From Clostridia bacterium (GTDB lineage Bacteria > Bacillota > Clostridia > Oscillospirales > Acutalibacteraceae): a DNA stretch of 53,630 nucleotides. Every line of letters begins with the position of its first letter. The first letter of the stretch is position 1. Below, piece by piece: positions 31,851 through 40,380 of this stretch. Both the position numbers and the translations under genes were made by a program. The notes beneath the pieces are model-generated. The model had not been told where the DNA came from, did not search any database, and saw nothing but the letters and a program-made list of their open reading frames with translations. The stretch lies in contig JAFXAP010000011.1 of assembly GCA_017516965.1 (NCBI GenBank), positions 125,219-178,848 of the forward strand, given 5' to 3'.

Positions 31851-33094
31851 TATTTAAAAGTTACTTTTGCTACGCGTACACAAAGACTTTGACCATATTT
31901 AAATCCTGTAAAATTAACAAGAAGTTTATCGTCTTTTTGTGAAAACTCAAGTTCCTCGTCGTTGTCCATCCATTTTATAGATGCAATTTCACGGTCAAAT
32001 TTTTCAAGCACATTTGCGCCACTATCTTCAAAGCCGAGGGAAACGTTAACGTCACCGGTACCAAAACCTAAATCAAATTTGAAGATATATGCAGTTTTTT
32101 CATCTTTAATATCTTTAAGTGCAAATTCTTTCTTATCTGAATAGGTGATGTACGGTCTGCCATTATAGATTGCATCACCATAAGTGTTCATCCAGCGACC
32201 GATACATTCCATAATGCCTTTTTGCATTGTTGGCACAGTACCATCGGCGTTTGGTCCAATGTTTAGCAAGAAATTTGCTCCTACCTTTCGGCAATTGCAA
32301 AGACTTTCTATAAGAGTTTTTACGGGTTTAAAGTTAATATCGTCGGCAATACCCCAGTGATCACAAAGCGTTTCACACATTTCGCCCGCCATATATTTAG
32401 GCTGACCGGTTCTGTCAAGCGGTTCTGCCATACCGCGTTCAAATGTAACCGAGTCGATTTCGCTGTTGCCCATTTTGCCGCGCGCGTTAAGGCCTGTATT
32501 GTTTATAACCATAGCCTCAGGTTGCAAACGGTGAATCATTTTATATAAATCGTCTTCTTTCCAGTCAGCATCTGGTTTTGACCAGTTACCATCAAACCAC
32601 AAACCGCCGATTTTACCATATTTGGTGCAAAGAATTTCGACGCTCCTATAAAGATAATCAAGATAAGCATCAAAATTATTTTCAAAATCAGGATGGTGCC
32701 AGTCAAGTGTTGTGTGGTAAAAGAAGGGTACAATATCTACCTTGCGGCACTCGTCAACAAATTCTGCTATTAAATCGCGGCCTGCAGGGGAGTTGAGCGC
32801 ATTAAAGTCCGAAAGACCGCGTGGGTCATAAAGTGAAAATCCTTCGTGATGGCGTGTTGTAAGGCATATATATTTACAGCCGGCGCTTTTTGCAGTTGCA
32901 ACAATTTCGTGCATACCAATGCAGTCAAATGTTTCAGCTAATTTTTGATATTTATCCATTCCATCAGGACAATATTTGAAAATCCACTCGCCTTGTTTTA
33001 ATTGCGAATAAAGACCATAATGAACAAACATACCAAAGCCTAATTGCTCGAAATCTTTGATATATTGAGGTGCTACAGGGATTTTGTTTTCCAT
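31850..33094 (-). CDS. GH29 alpha-L-fucosidase
   Basis: A 414-residue glycoside hydrolase family 29 enzyme. The N-terminus FGMFVHYGLYS, the RHHEGFSLYD segment near 81-90 and GLWFDGNW containing the nucleophile Asp168 are typical. There is no signal peptide, so it hydrolyses imported fucosylated oligosaccharides in the cytoplasm. It starts at an ATG after AAGGAG. A palindrome upstream (33137-33156) may be an operator. Fucose metabolism genes are not present nearby. Confidence 0.9.
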   Translation of the reverse strand: MENKIPVAPQYIKDFEQLGFGMFVHYGLYSQLKQGEWIFKYCPDGMDKYQKLAETFDCIGMHEIVATAKSAGCKYICLTTRHHEGFSLYDPRGLSDFNALNSPAGRDLIAEFVDECRKVDIVPFFYHTTLDWHHPDFENNFDAYLDYLYRSVEILCTKYGKIGGLWFDGNWSKPDADWKEDDLYKMIHRLQPEAMVINNTGLNARGKMGNSEIDSVTFERGMAEPLDRTGQPKYMAGEMCETLCDHWGIADDINFKPVKTLIESLCNCRKVGANFLLNIGPNADGTVPTMQKGIMECIGRWMNTYGDAIYNGRPYITYSDKKEFALKDIKDEKTAYIFKFDLGFGTGDVNVSLGFEDSGANVLEKFDREIASIKWMDNDEELEFSQKDDKLLVNFTGFKYGQSLCVRVAKVTFK

Positions 33095-33136
33095 AAGAAT
33101 TAACTCCTTTGTTGATTGCTACTGTTAAAATATCAC

Positions 33137-33156
33137 ATTTACATTTAAAAGTAAAT
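33137..33156. promoter_or_regulatory. Candidate operator upstream of the GH29 gene
   Basis: A 20-base dyad with half-sites ATTTACaTTT and AAAaGTAAAT (18 of 20 positions symmetric). On the minus strand it overlaps a weak promoter (TTTACT, 17-base spacer, TATTTT). Position suits a sugar-responsive repressor. Confidence 0.45.
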
Positions 33157-33174
33157 ATTAATTTTAAAATATAC

Positions 33175-33203
33175 TTGATTTTTTATTGACTATAATATAT
33201 AAT
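33175..33203 (+). promoter_or_regulatory. Promoter of tRNA-Ser
   Basis: TTGATT at 33175-33180, 17-base spacer, TATAAT at 33198-33203, about 13 bases before the mature 5' end. Confidence 0.75.
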
Positions 33204-33216
33204 TACCAGGTCACTT

Positions 33217-33308
33217 GCAGATGTCGCGTAGTTGGTCGAGCGCGCACGACTGGAAATCGTGTAACTATTAAAAGTAGTTCGAGGGTTCAAATCCCTCCAT
33301 CTGCGCCA
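33217..33308 (+). tRNA. tRNA-Ser (anticodon GGA)
   Basis: Acceptor GCAGATG pairs with CATCTGC, with discriminator G and an encoded CCA. The anticodon stem CACGA/TCGTG surrounds the loop CTGGAAA, giving GGA. A long variable arm with AACTA/TAGTT and a T arm with GGTTCAAATCC place it in the serine class. Confidence 0.96.
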
Positions 33309-33346
33309 AAATCGACAAGTTTCGATAGAAACTTGTCGATTTTACT
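33308..33346 (+). terminator. Terminator of tRNA-Ser
   Basis: Sixteen-base stem, arms 33308-33323 and 33328-33343, with a GATA loop and T-rich tail directly after the tRNA. Confidence 0.9.
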
Positions 33347-33382
33347 TTTACTAATTCACTGTAAAAAAAGGCGGCGTTTTTA

Positions 33383-34249
33383 ATGAAAAAATTACAAACA
33401 ATTATCGATTTGTTATTAATTGTTTTTGCAGCAATTTTATCTGCAGTTGGTCTATATACATTTGTTAACCCTGCAAACTTTGCTCCAAGTGGTATAGACG
33501 GTGTTTCAATGATGTTAGAAAAAATAACGGGTGTCAGTATGGGTTATATTTCGCTAGCAATTAACATTCCTCTTTTAGTGATTGCCTGGTTTTTCATCAG
33601 TAAAAAATACGTTATATATACAACCTTATTTACCGTCGTATCATCAGTATTAATGATTGTTATGAAAAATACTGATATGTATCAATACATATCAGAAAAC
33701 AATGCCTGGATTTCGGTTTTTGTTTCGGGTATAATGCTTGGTATCAGAACCGCAGTAATGATAAAAATTGGTGGTTCAACAGGTGGTGTAGATATCATAG
33801 CAAGTATGATACAACAAAAAAGACCTTATTTGAATATTGAAAATGTAATCACTTTATTTTGTTACATAATTATAGGCACGTCATTTTTTGTTTATGGCAA
33901 TATTGAGAGTGTGTTTATGGCAATTGCGCAAATGCTTATCTTTAATCTTGCTATGAATTATATGCTTAAATCTTCACGTAATGCTGTTGAAGCCAAGATA
34001 ATAACCGATGAACCCGAAGCTTTAAAAGAAGATATAATATGCAATTTAAAGCACGGTGCCACTATAATTGATGCAACCGGTATGTTTACAGGTGAAGGTA
34101 AAAAAATGGTAATCAGCATTATTAACGTTCGACAAATGAACGATCTTATTAAGATATCAAAAAAGCATCCCAATTCTTTTATATATTTTAGTGAAGTAAA
34201 TGGTGTTTGGGGTAATTTTAGATGGAATAAAACCGACGAGGTAAAATAA
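33383..34249 (+). CDS. YitT-family membrane protein (DUF161 plus DUF2179)
   Basis: A 288-residue protein with five to six N-terminal membrane segments (residues 10-200), including the family patterns NPANFAPSGIDGVSMML and GGSTGGVDIIAS. A C-terminal cytosolic DUF2179 domain (about 205-285) contains GATIIDATGMFTGEGKKMVISII. The family function is not established. No convincing promoter lies between the tRNA-Ser terminator and this gene, so read-through or a weak promoter must serve it. The ribosome-binding site is GGCGG-like and poor. Confidence 0.85.
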   Translation: MKKLQTIIDLLLIVFAAILSAVGLYTFVNPANFAPSGIDGVSMMLEKITGVSMGYISLAINIPLLVIAWFFISKKYVIYTTLFTVVSSVLMIVMKNTDMYQYISENNAWISVFVSGIMLGIRTAVMIKIGGSTGGVDIIASMIQQKRPYLNIENVITLFCYIIIGTSFFVYGNIESVFMAIAQMLIFNLAMNYMLKSSRNAVEAKIITDEPEALKEDIICNLKHGATIIDATGMFTGEGKKMVISIINVRQMNDLIKISKKHPNSFIYFSEVNGVWGNFRWNKTDEVK

Positions 34250-34257
34250 AATATTCA

Positions 34258-34279
34258 AGCCGCAAAAGCGGCTTTTTTT
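34258..34279 (+). terminator. Terminator of the YitT-family gene
   Basis: Stem AGCCGC/GCGGCT (34258-34263, 34268-34273), AAAA loop, seven T residues. Confidence 0.85.
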
Positions 34280-34283
34280 ATTT

Positions 34284-34313
34284 GTCATAAATAATTTCAA
34301 TAAAACATAATAT
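34284..34313 (+). promoter_or_regulatory. SigmaE-like sporulation promoter of spoIVA
   Basis: GTCATAAA at 34284-34291, a 14-base spacer and CATAATAT at 34306-34313. These resemble the -35 and CATACAAT-type -10 of mother-cell SigmaE promoters, as expected for spoIVA. Assignment is by resemblance only. Confidence 0.55.
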
Positions 34314-34358
34314 TTATCAGTAAAAATTTTCAAATGTAAAAGTTTCGGAGGAATATTT

Positions 34359-35834
34359 ATGGCAAATAAAAGTATTTATGAGGATATTGCTTTAAGAACA
34401 GGCGGAGATATATATTTGGGTATAGTGGGTCCTGTAAGAACCGGTAAATCTACCTTTATAAAACAGTTTATGGATAAACTTGTAATGCCAAATATTTTTG
34501 AGGAATATGAAAAAGAAAGGGCAAAGGATGAATTACCGCAATCTTCATCAGGTAGGACTATAATGACTACCGAACCAAAGTTTATACCTGAAAAAGCTGT
34601 AAATATTAAAATTGATAATACCGCCAATATGAATGTAAGACTTATTGATTGTGTAGGTTATATTGTGCCAAGCTCGATAGGTTATATTGAAAATGATCAA
34701 CCACGTATGGTTAATACCCCTTGGTACGAGGAACCAATACCATTTAATATGGCAGCAGAAATAGGCACACAAAAAGTAATTAACGAACATTCAACAATTG
34801 GTCTTGTTATAACTACCGACGGCAGTATAAGCGACATTCCACGCGAGGAATATGTCGAGGCAGAAGATAGGGTAATAGAGGAACTGATACAAATTGATAA
34901 ACCTTTTATTGTCTTGCTTAACAGCCTGGATCCACACTCTGATAGAGCAATAGAAACCGCTGAAAACATTTCAAAAAAGCATAACATTCCTGTTGTACCT
35001 GTTAATTGCCTTGATCTTAGTCAAAGCGATATAAAACAAATTTTATCGCGAATTTTATATGAATTTCCCGTAAAAGAGATAAGTGTTAACTTCCCAAAAT
35101 GGATAAATTCATTACCGATTAATCATTGGTTGCGCGATGATTTAATCACATCATTGAAATCTGCCGAAAGCATTCATCATATACGCGATATAAATTTGTT
35201 TGGCAACTGCCTTGAAAATAGTGAAAACACTACTTCGTGTAAAGTAAATAACATAGATTTAGGTCTTGGTAAAGCCGACATTTCCATTACAGTTAAACCT
35301 GAGTTATTTTACAGGGTTTTAACCGAAAATACCGACCTTGATATCAAGGACGAAATGGAACTAATGGAATGTATAAATGAATTGTCTGTTATAAAAAAAG
35401 AATATATGCGTGTTAAAGATGCATTACAAGAGGTAGAGGCAACCGGTTATGGCATTGTGATGCCAACCATCGAAGAACTAAAACTCGAAGAGCCTGAGAT
35501 TGTAAAGCAGGGTGGCAGATATGGAGTAAGACTTCGCGCATCGGCGCCGTCAATACATTTAATGAAGGCCGATATTACTACCGAGGTAAGTCCCATTGTC
35601 GGTAGTGAAAAACAATCAGAAGACCTCGTAATGTATTTGTTAAATGAATTTGAAGAGGATCCTGTAAAAATATGGGATTCAAACATTTTTGGCAAATCTT
35701 TGCACGAACTTGTAAATGAAGGATTACACGCAAAACTTGCAAGAATGCCTATTGACGCGAGAATGAGGGTACAAGAGACAATTGAGCGTGTTATAAACGA
35801 TGGTTGTAATGGTTTGGTGTGCATAATTCTTTAA
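34359..35834 (+). CDS. spoIVA: Stage IV sporulation protein A (spore coat base ATPase)
   Basis: A 491-residue protein, almost identical in length to the Bacillus subtilis protein. The Walker A motif GPVRTGKS lies at residues 24-31, followed by IDCVGYIVPSSIGYIE and TTDGSISDIPREEY. The C-terminus ends in GLVCIIL, the short region that anchors SpoIVA to SpoVM on the forespore. It is a cytoskeletal-type ATPase that polymerises on the forespore surface as the basement layer of the coat. It starts at an ATG after GGAGG. It is the clearest evidence that the organism is from an endospore-forming lineage. Confidence 0.97.
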   Translation: MANKSIYEDIALRTGGDIYLGIVGPVRTGKSTFIKQFMDKLVMPNIFEEYEKERAKDELPQSSSGRTIMTTEPKFIPEKAVNIKIDNTANMNVRLIDCVGYIVPSSIGYIENDQPRMVNTPWYEEPIPFNMAAEIGTQKVINEHSTIGLVITTDGSISDIPREEYVEAEDRVIEELIQIDKPFIVLLNSLDPHSDRAIETAENISKKHNIPVVPVNCLDLSQSDIKQILSRILYEFPVKEISVNFPKWINSLPINHWLRDDLITSLKSAESIHHIRDINLFGNCLENSENTTSCKVNNIDLGLGKADISITVKPELFYRVLTENTDLDIKDEMELMECINELSVIKKEYMRVKDALQEVEATGYGIVMPTIEELKLEEPEIVKQGGRYGVRLRASAPSIHLMKADITTEVSPIVGSEKQSEDLVMYLLNEFEEDPVKIWDSNIFGKSLHELVNEGLHAKLARMPIDARMRVQETIERVINDGCNGLVCIIL

Positions 35835-35847
35835 AAATATTTTTTTC

Positions 35848-35876
35848 TTGCAAAAACTTACTTTTTATGATATCAT
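35848..35876 (+). promoter_or_regulatory. Promoter of the Asp-rich lipoprotein gene
   Basis: TTGCAA at 35848-35853, 17-base spacer, TATCAT at 35871-35876. Confidence 0.6.
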
Positions 35877-35909
35877 TAAAAAAACGTTTGTTTTTGTGAG
35901 GTGTGGTAT

Positions 35910-36581
35910 ATGAAATCTAAATTTACTGCAAATTTTTTCATTATAATTTGTCTATGTTTAATTGGTGTATTGTGTTTTACCGCTTGTAAAGATAAGCAGA
36001 TTTATGCCGAATCATCTGATTTTGAATCATATCCTGATTATTGGAATGATTTTAATGACCAGATTTATGTGCCAAACGATTCTGACACACCAGGCGAAAC
36101 TCCTGACTTTGATGATGACAACGGTACAACTTCAGATACTGTTGACACCGACAAAGACGGCACACCTGATAAAGACGATACCGACGATGACAACGATGGT
36201 AAACCCGACAAAGACGATACCGATGATGATAATGACGGTATTCGTGATGAGGACGAAACAAACGACAATAACAAAACACCTGACAAAGTGCCCTCCACGC
36301 CGGGTGAGACACCTGACTTTAGTGATGATGACGATGAAAACGTAACATCTGATACTGTAGACACCGATAAAGACGGTAAACCTGATAAAGATGATACCGA
36401 CGACGACAATGACGGCACACCCGATAAAGACGATACTGACGACGACAATGATGGTATACCCGATAAGGATGACCCGGACAACGATAACTCATCATCTGAT
36501 AACAACAGCTCTGAAGATAAAGATGATGAAGATAAAAAAGATTACGGTAACCAAGGTCCGTTAGTTCCATTCAAAAATTAA
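35910..36581 (+). CDS. Asp-rich lipoprotein with calcium-binding type repeats
   Basis: About 223 residues from the ATG at 35910 behind GAGGTG. A signal peptide ends in FTAC, so Cys26 is the likely lipid anchor. The rest is extremely acidic: repeats of the form DxDxDGxPDKDDTDDDNDG resemble thrombospondin type 3 or dockerin-like calcium loops. A block of about 60 residues, starting TPGETPDF, occurs twice with a DNA period of about 210 bases (from 36087 and from 36297). The C-terminus turns basic-neutral (KKDYGNQGPLVPF). It lies between spoIVA and xerD. Calcium binding and surface location are inferred; no enzyme domain is present. Confidence 0.8.
   Translation: MKSKFTANFFIIICLCLIGVLCFTACKDKQIYAESSDFESYPDYWNDFNDQIYVPNDSDTPGETPDFDDDNGTTSDTVDTDKDGTPDKDDTDDDNDGKPDKDDTDDDNDGIRDEDETNDNNKTPDKVPSTPGETPDFSDDDDENVTSDTVDTDKDGKPDKDDTDDDNDGTPDKDDTDDDNDGIPDKDDPDNDNSSSDNNSSEDKDDEDKKDYGNQGPLVPFKN
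36087..36490 (+). repeat. Internal tandem duplication in the Asp-rich gene
   Basis: Two copies of about 190 bases start at 36087 and 36297. Each encodes TPGETPDF, then an acidic linker, SDTVDTDKDG, and two to three PDKDDTDDDNDG units. The copies have diverged at many third positions, so the duplication is not recent. Confidence 0.75.
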
Positions 36582-36587
36582 ATTAAA

Positions 36588-36620
36588 AGCCATAACCAAT
36601 TACGGTTATGGCTTCTTTTT
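36588..36620. terminator. Terminator between Asp-rich gene and convergent recombinase gene
   Basis: Stem AGCCATAACC/GGTTATGGCT (36588-36597, 36604-36613), six-base loop, T-rich right flank. Confidence 0.85.
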
Positions 36621-37589
36621 TACATTTGAAAGCGGATTTGAATCAATAGCATTTTTAATTTGCGAATTGGAAATATGAGTATAAATCTGAGTAGTACCCA
36701 AATTAGCGTGTCCCAAAATATCTTTAAGCACCCTTATATCAACATCACCGTGCTGATACATTAAGGTTGCCGCCGTGTGACGAAGTTTATGTGTTGAATA
36801 GCCCTGACCACCAAGTCCTGCTTTTTCAAGATATGTTTTTACAATATGTTGCACCGTTTTATTGCTAATGCGCTTTTTGTTACGACTTATAAAGAGGGCA
36901 TTGCGGTCGGAAAACTCTATGTTATCATTTGGTCTAACCGCAAGATATGCTTTTATTGCAGCGTCACAAGCATCATTGATATATACAATTCGTTCTTTAT
37001 TACCTTTACCAAGCAGTCGCATTGTACCATCAGAACGAATGTCACTTAGATTTAATCCACATAGTTCAGATAAACGCATACCACAATTTAAAAACAGGGT
37101 TAAAATACAATAATCACGCTCTTTATTAGGTCCATCAACGCTTGACAAAAGCTCAATAGAATCCTCAAGACTTAGATGCTTTGGCAAAGCATTTTTAACT
37201 TTTGGTGATTCTAGGAGTTCTGCAGGATTTGTTTCAAGCAAATGAATTTGTGAAGTTAGATATTTAAAAAATATACGCAGTGTAGAGGTTTTTCTCGCGC
37301 GGGTTGCGGCATTATTGCCTCGCTCGTCTTTGCAAAAAACAATAAAAGCATATAAATCAGATATTGTAACTGTGCTGATTAACTCAGCGTCAACACTTGA
37401 AATATCAATTTCATCAAAATTTGTTTTTTTATCAACTTTACCACGTATAAGCAGTAAATATCTGAAAAAAGTCTGCAAATCAAGATAGTATTCATCAACC
37501 GATTTTGAGGATTTGCCCTTAATTGTTTCGTTATATGTTAAAAAATCGCGTATGATAGGAGGGCAGGACAGTAATATTTCGTGCTTCAT
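36606..37589 (-). CDS. xerD: Tyrosine recombinase, XerC/XerD type
   Basis: A 327-residue site-specific recombinase. The N-terminal SAM-like DNA-binding domain (about 15-115) is followed by the catalytic domain with Arg172 (CGMRLSEL), His267 and Arg270 (HKLRH), His294 (LGHANLGTT) and the nucleophile Tyr303. The full set is intact. Length and layout fit chromosome-dimer resolution enzymes, but no integrase-type element or att site is seen here, and a second Xer protein would be elsewhere. It starts at an ATG after GGAGGAG. Whether it is XerC or XerD cannot be decided from this sequence alone. Confidence 0.85.
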   Translation of the reverse strand: MKHEILLSCPPIIRDFLTYNETIKGKSSKSVDEYYLDLQTFFRYLLLIRGKVDKKTNFDEIDISSVDAELISTVTISDLYAFIVFCKDERGNNAATRARKTSTLRIFFKYLTSQIHLLETNPAELLESPKVKNALPKHLSLEDSIELLSSVDGPNKERDYCILTLFLNCGMRLSELCGLNLSDIRSDGTMRLLGKGNKERIVYINDACDAAIKAYLAVRPNDNIEFSDRNALFISRNKKRISNKTVQHIVKTYLEKAGLGGQGYSTHKLRHTAATLMYQHGDVDIRVLKDILGHANLGTTQIYTHISNSQIKNAIDSNPLSNVKKKP

Positions 37590-37686
37590 ATTGTAACTCC
37601 TCCTTGAAATGTAGTATAATTTACATATATTTTAACATTGTTATCAAATAATTGCAATATTAAAGATTTCTTAATAATTTTATGGC

Positions 37687-37715
37687 TTTATTCTTAAAAG
37701 AAATGACGCTATAAT
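37687..37715 (+). promoter_or_regulatory. Probable promoter of the two-component system
   Basis: Clear TATAAT at 37710-37715; the -35 is weak (TTTATT at 37687-37692, 17-base spacer), as for an activated promoter. A TTTAACATTGTTA element lies upstream at 37631-37643. Confidence 0.5.
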
Positions 37716-37736
37716 ATTTTTGGAGGATGAGATGAT

Positions 37737-38429
37737 ATGTATAACATTTTAGTTTGCGATGACGAACGCGATATAGTATCTGCTTTACAAATTTATTTAG
37801 AAGCTGAAGGTTATAAGGTTTTTACAGCCTATAACGGTAATGAAGCAATAAACGTTTTTTCAAATAACGAAATTCATTTAATTCTTATGGACATAATGAT
37901 GCCGCAAATGGATGGCATTACAGCTATGGTAAAGATACGCGAAGTCAGTAATGTTCCTATTATTTTGCTTACTGCGAAAAGCGAAGATACCGATAAGGTG
38001 TTAGGGCTTAATGTCGGCGCAGATGACTACATAACAAAACCCTTTAATCCTGTAGAATTACTTGCGCGCGTCAGGTCACAAATTCGTCGTTTTACAAAAT
38101 TAGGCGGTAACATTTCTTTAGAAAATGATGAGATACTTACTATTGGCAGTATATCAATAAATGATGCTTCTAAAACAGTTCAAACAGATGGTGAAACCGT
38201 AAATTTAACCCCTACAGAATACGAAATTTTAAAACTGCTTATGAAGAATAAAGGGCGGGTAATGTCACAAAAAGAAATATATGAAAGCGTAAGAAATGAA
38301 ATGGCATTTGGCGCCGAAAACACTATCGCCGTTCATATTAGACATCTGCGTGAAAAAATAGAAATTAATCCGTCGGAGCCAAGATACATCAAGGTTGTGT
38401 GGGCGCACGGTTATAAATTTGAAGGATGA
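37737..38429 (+). CDS. OmpR-family response regulator
   Basis: A 230-residue regulator. The receiver has the acidic pair Asp8-Asp9, the phosphoacceptor Asp52 in LILMDIMMP, and the conserved lysine in DDYITKPF. The C-terminal winged helix (about 135-228) has LTPTEYEILKLLMKNKGRVMS and AVHIRHLREKIE. It starts at an ATG ten bases after GGAGG. The kinase gene begins six bases after its stop. VanR/PhoP-like in layout; the target genes are not known but the adjacent amidase, ABC transporter and penicillin-binding protein point to the envelope. Confidence 0.92.
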   Translation: MYNILVCDDERDIVSALQIYLEAEGYKVFTAYNGNEAINVFSNNEIHLILMDIMMPQMDGITAMVKIREVSNVPIILLTAKSEDTDKVLGLNVGADDYITKPFNPVELLARVRSQIRRFTKLGGNISLENDEILTIGSISINDASKTVQTDGETVNLTPTEYEILKLLMKNKGRVMSQKEIYESVRNEMAFGAENTIAVHIRHLREKIEINPSEPRYIKVVWAHGYKFEG

Positions 38430-38434
38430 TTTTA

Positions 38435-40372
38435 ATGAAAAAATTCGTTGGTAACATAGCAATAAAAATTACGGCAGTTGTATTGTCGTTTATATTGTTT
38501 TTTACAATGCTTGTTTCGGTTGCGGGCTGTGTTGTAATGCTGTTTAGTGATTTTTACACACGCGATTTTAACACACTCGAAAGCAACATTATGCAAAAGT
38601 TAGCCGAAGAAGAAATGTATAACTTAATAAATAAATATGACGAAGGTGAAAATCAGTTAAAAGCCTATTATAGTGATAAAAATATTCTTTATGAAATTAA
38701 AAATGAACATACAGGTTTAAGTTTATCAAATTTTAAAAATCAAGCTTATGTATCTTCGTATACAACAACCGCTTTTGTTGAGCGTTATGTTGGTAAGTCA
38801 GACGGAATGTTTTACGGCAGAGACCAGGTAAGTTATGATACCGAACAGGGAATGTATTATCACTATGCTACCAATGAGGAGGTCTATTCAACGAATCAAA
38901 AGGCTGAATTTACAATTTACATTCCTTATGATATGCAGTTTACTGATAGGTTTTTTCTTGTCGATAAATTAATTAATATAGGCTTTAGAAATCGTTATAA
39001 ATTTGTTTTTACAGCCGTTTTAACGCTTGTGTTATGCATTGTTGTATATAGTTTTTTGTTTATCGCTGTAGGTCACAAAAAAGATAACAATAAAATTAAC
39101 GTTGCTGTCATTAATAATATACCTGCAGACATTTTAACTGTTGGTGTACTCTTAATTTTTGTGATTGGTAGCGCGCTTTTTACAGAGTTGGATGCACTGG
39201 TTACCGTGGTGAGCTTTGGTTCGCTTATAGCGTCAGCACTCTACTTTGTACTACTATGGTATTTGTTGAGTGTTGCTGTGCAAATCAAAGCAAAATCATT
39301 ATTTAAACACACGTTTTTATGGTGGTTTTTAAAACAAATAATAAAACTATTTTACGTTTTAAAGCATATTTATAAAAACTTAGCTACCGTTTATAAAGTT
39401 GTCTTTGCAATTGGAATTGTTGGTGTTTTAGAGCTTGTTTTTATGGGGCTTAATGTTTATGAAAATGACAATCTAATTGTAGGATGGATTTTTTCAAGTG
39501 TTATTATCGCCATAGTATTACTACTTGCCGCTATTGCTTTTCAACGCGTAAAACAAGGTGGAGAAAAAATCGTAAATGGAGACCTTGATAATAAAATTGA
39601 CACAACCTATATGTTTGGTGATATTAAAGACTTCGCCCAAAGCCTTAATAACATTAATCAGGGATTACAATCGGCAATTGATGATAAAATGAAAAGTGAG
39701 CGTTTTAAAACCGAGCTTATAACAAATGTATCTCACGATATAAAAACTCCACTTACTTCAATTGTAAACTATGTCGATTTAATAAAAAAAGAAAATTGCG
39801 ACAATGAAAAAATCAATGAATATATACAAGTACTTGATCGCCAATCTAACCGATTAAAAAAATTAACCGAAGATTTGGTTGAAATGTCAAAAGCATCCTC
39901 CGGTAACTTGTCAGTAGAATTTACAAAGTGCAACCTCAATCTGCTTGTAAGTCAGGCGCTTGGAGAATTTAGCGAAAAACTTGAAGCGAACAGTCTTTGT
40001 GTAGTGCAGTCAATTGAATCGGAAGAGATTTACATTATGGCTGACGGAAAAAGGCTATGGCGTGTTTTTGATAATCTGCTCAGTAATATATGCAAATATG
40101 CTATGAAGGGTACTAGAGTATATATTGATTTAAAAAAAGAAAACGGTAAGGCGATAGTAATTTTCAGAAACATATCTGATTCACCGATAAACTTATCGCA
40201 AGAGGAACTAACCGAACGTTTTGTTAGGGGAGACAGGTCAAGAAACACCGAGGGCAGCGGACTTGGGCTTTCTATTGCAAAAAGCCTTACTGAATTGCAA
40301 AGAGGTGTTTTTGAAATCAGCGCAGACGGCGATTTATTTAAAGCAAAACTTACTTTTGATATTACAAAATAG
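38435..40372 (+). CDS. Membrane sensor histidine kinase
   Basis: About 645 residues from the ATG at 38435, after GAAGGA; an ATG nine bases upstream overlaps the regulator stop. A first membrane helix (12-36) and an extracytoplasmic domain of about 150 residues are followed by several more membrane segments between about 190 and 370, more than in a standard kinase. A HAMP-like stretch (GGEKIVNGDLDNKID) precedes the dimerisation box NVSHDIKTPLTS with His434. The ATPase has FDNLLSNICKYA and GSGLGLSIAKSL. The multi-helix membrane region may sense lipid or antibiotic stress; that is inference. Confidence 0.9.
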   Translation: MKKFVGNIAIKITAVVLSFILFFTMLVSVAGCVVMLFSDFYTRDFNTLESNIMQKLAEEEMYNLINKYDEGENQLKAYYSDKNILYEIKNEHTGLSLSNFKNQAYVSSYTTTAFVERYVGKSDGMFYGRDQVSYDTEQGMYYHYATNEEVYSTNQKAEFTIYIPYDMQFTDRFFLVDKLINIGFRNRYKFVFTAVLTLVLCIVVYSFLFIAVGHKKDNNKINVAVINNIPADILTVGVLLIFVIGSALFTELDALVTVVSFGSLIASALYFVLLWYLLSVAVQIKAKSLFKHTFLWWFLKQIIKLFYVLKHIYKNLATVYKVVFAIGIVGVLELVFMGLNVYENDNLIVGWIFSSVIIAIVLLLAAIAFQRVKQGGEKIVNGDLDNKIDTTYMFGDIKDFAQSLNNINQGLQSAIDDKMKSERFKTELITNVSHDIKTPLTSIVNYVDLIKKENCDNEKINEYIQVLDRQSNRLKKLTEDLVEMSKASSGNLSVEFTKCNLNLLVSQALGEFSEKLEANSLCVVQSIESEEIYIMADGKRLWRVFDNLLSNICKYAMKGTRVYIDLKKENGKAIVIFRNISDSPINLSQEELTERFVRGDRSRNTEGSGLGLSIAKSLTELQRGVFEISADGDLFKAKLTFDITK

Positions 40373-40380
40373 GTGAAAAA

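Noticed and set aside
33186-33383. Reading frame over tRNA-Ser (VGRARTTGNRV, SSRVQIPPSAP)
   Set aside because: Translation of a tRNA and its terminator, not a protein gene.
36087-36490. Short repeats resembling a CRISPR array
   Set aside because: The repeats are in frame, encode DxDxDG units, vary at third positions and have no constant spacer length.
36065-36505. Minus-strand Ser-Leu repeat frame (SLSGVPSLSSSVSSL)
   Set aside because: Mirror of the Asp-rich repeats on the plus strand; the plus frame has a promoter, ribosome-binding site and lipoprotein signal, the minus frame has none.
36606-37589. Tyrosine recombinase as an integrase of a mobile element
   Set aside because: No att repeats, excisionase, relaxase or phage genes nearby and no tRNA at its border; Xer housekeeping layout fits better.
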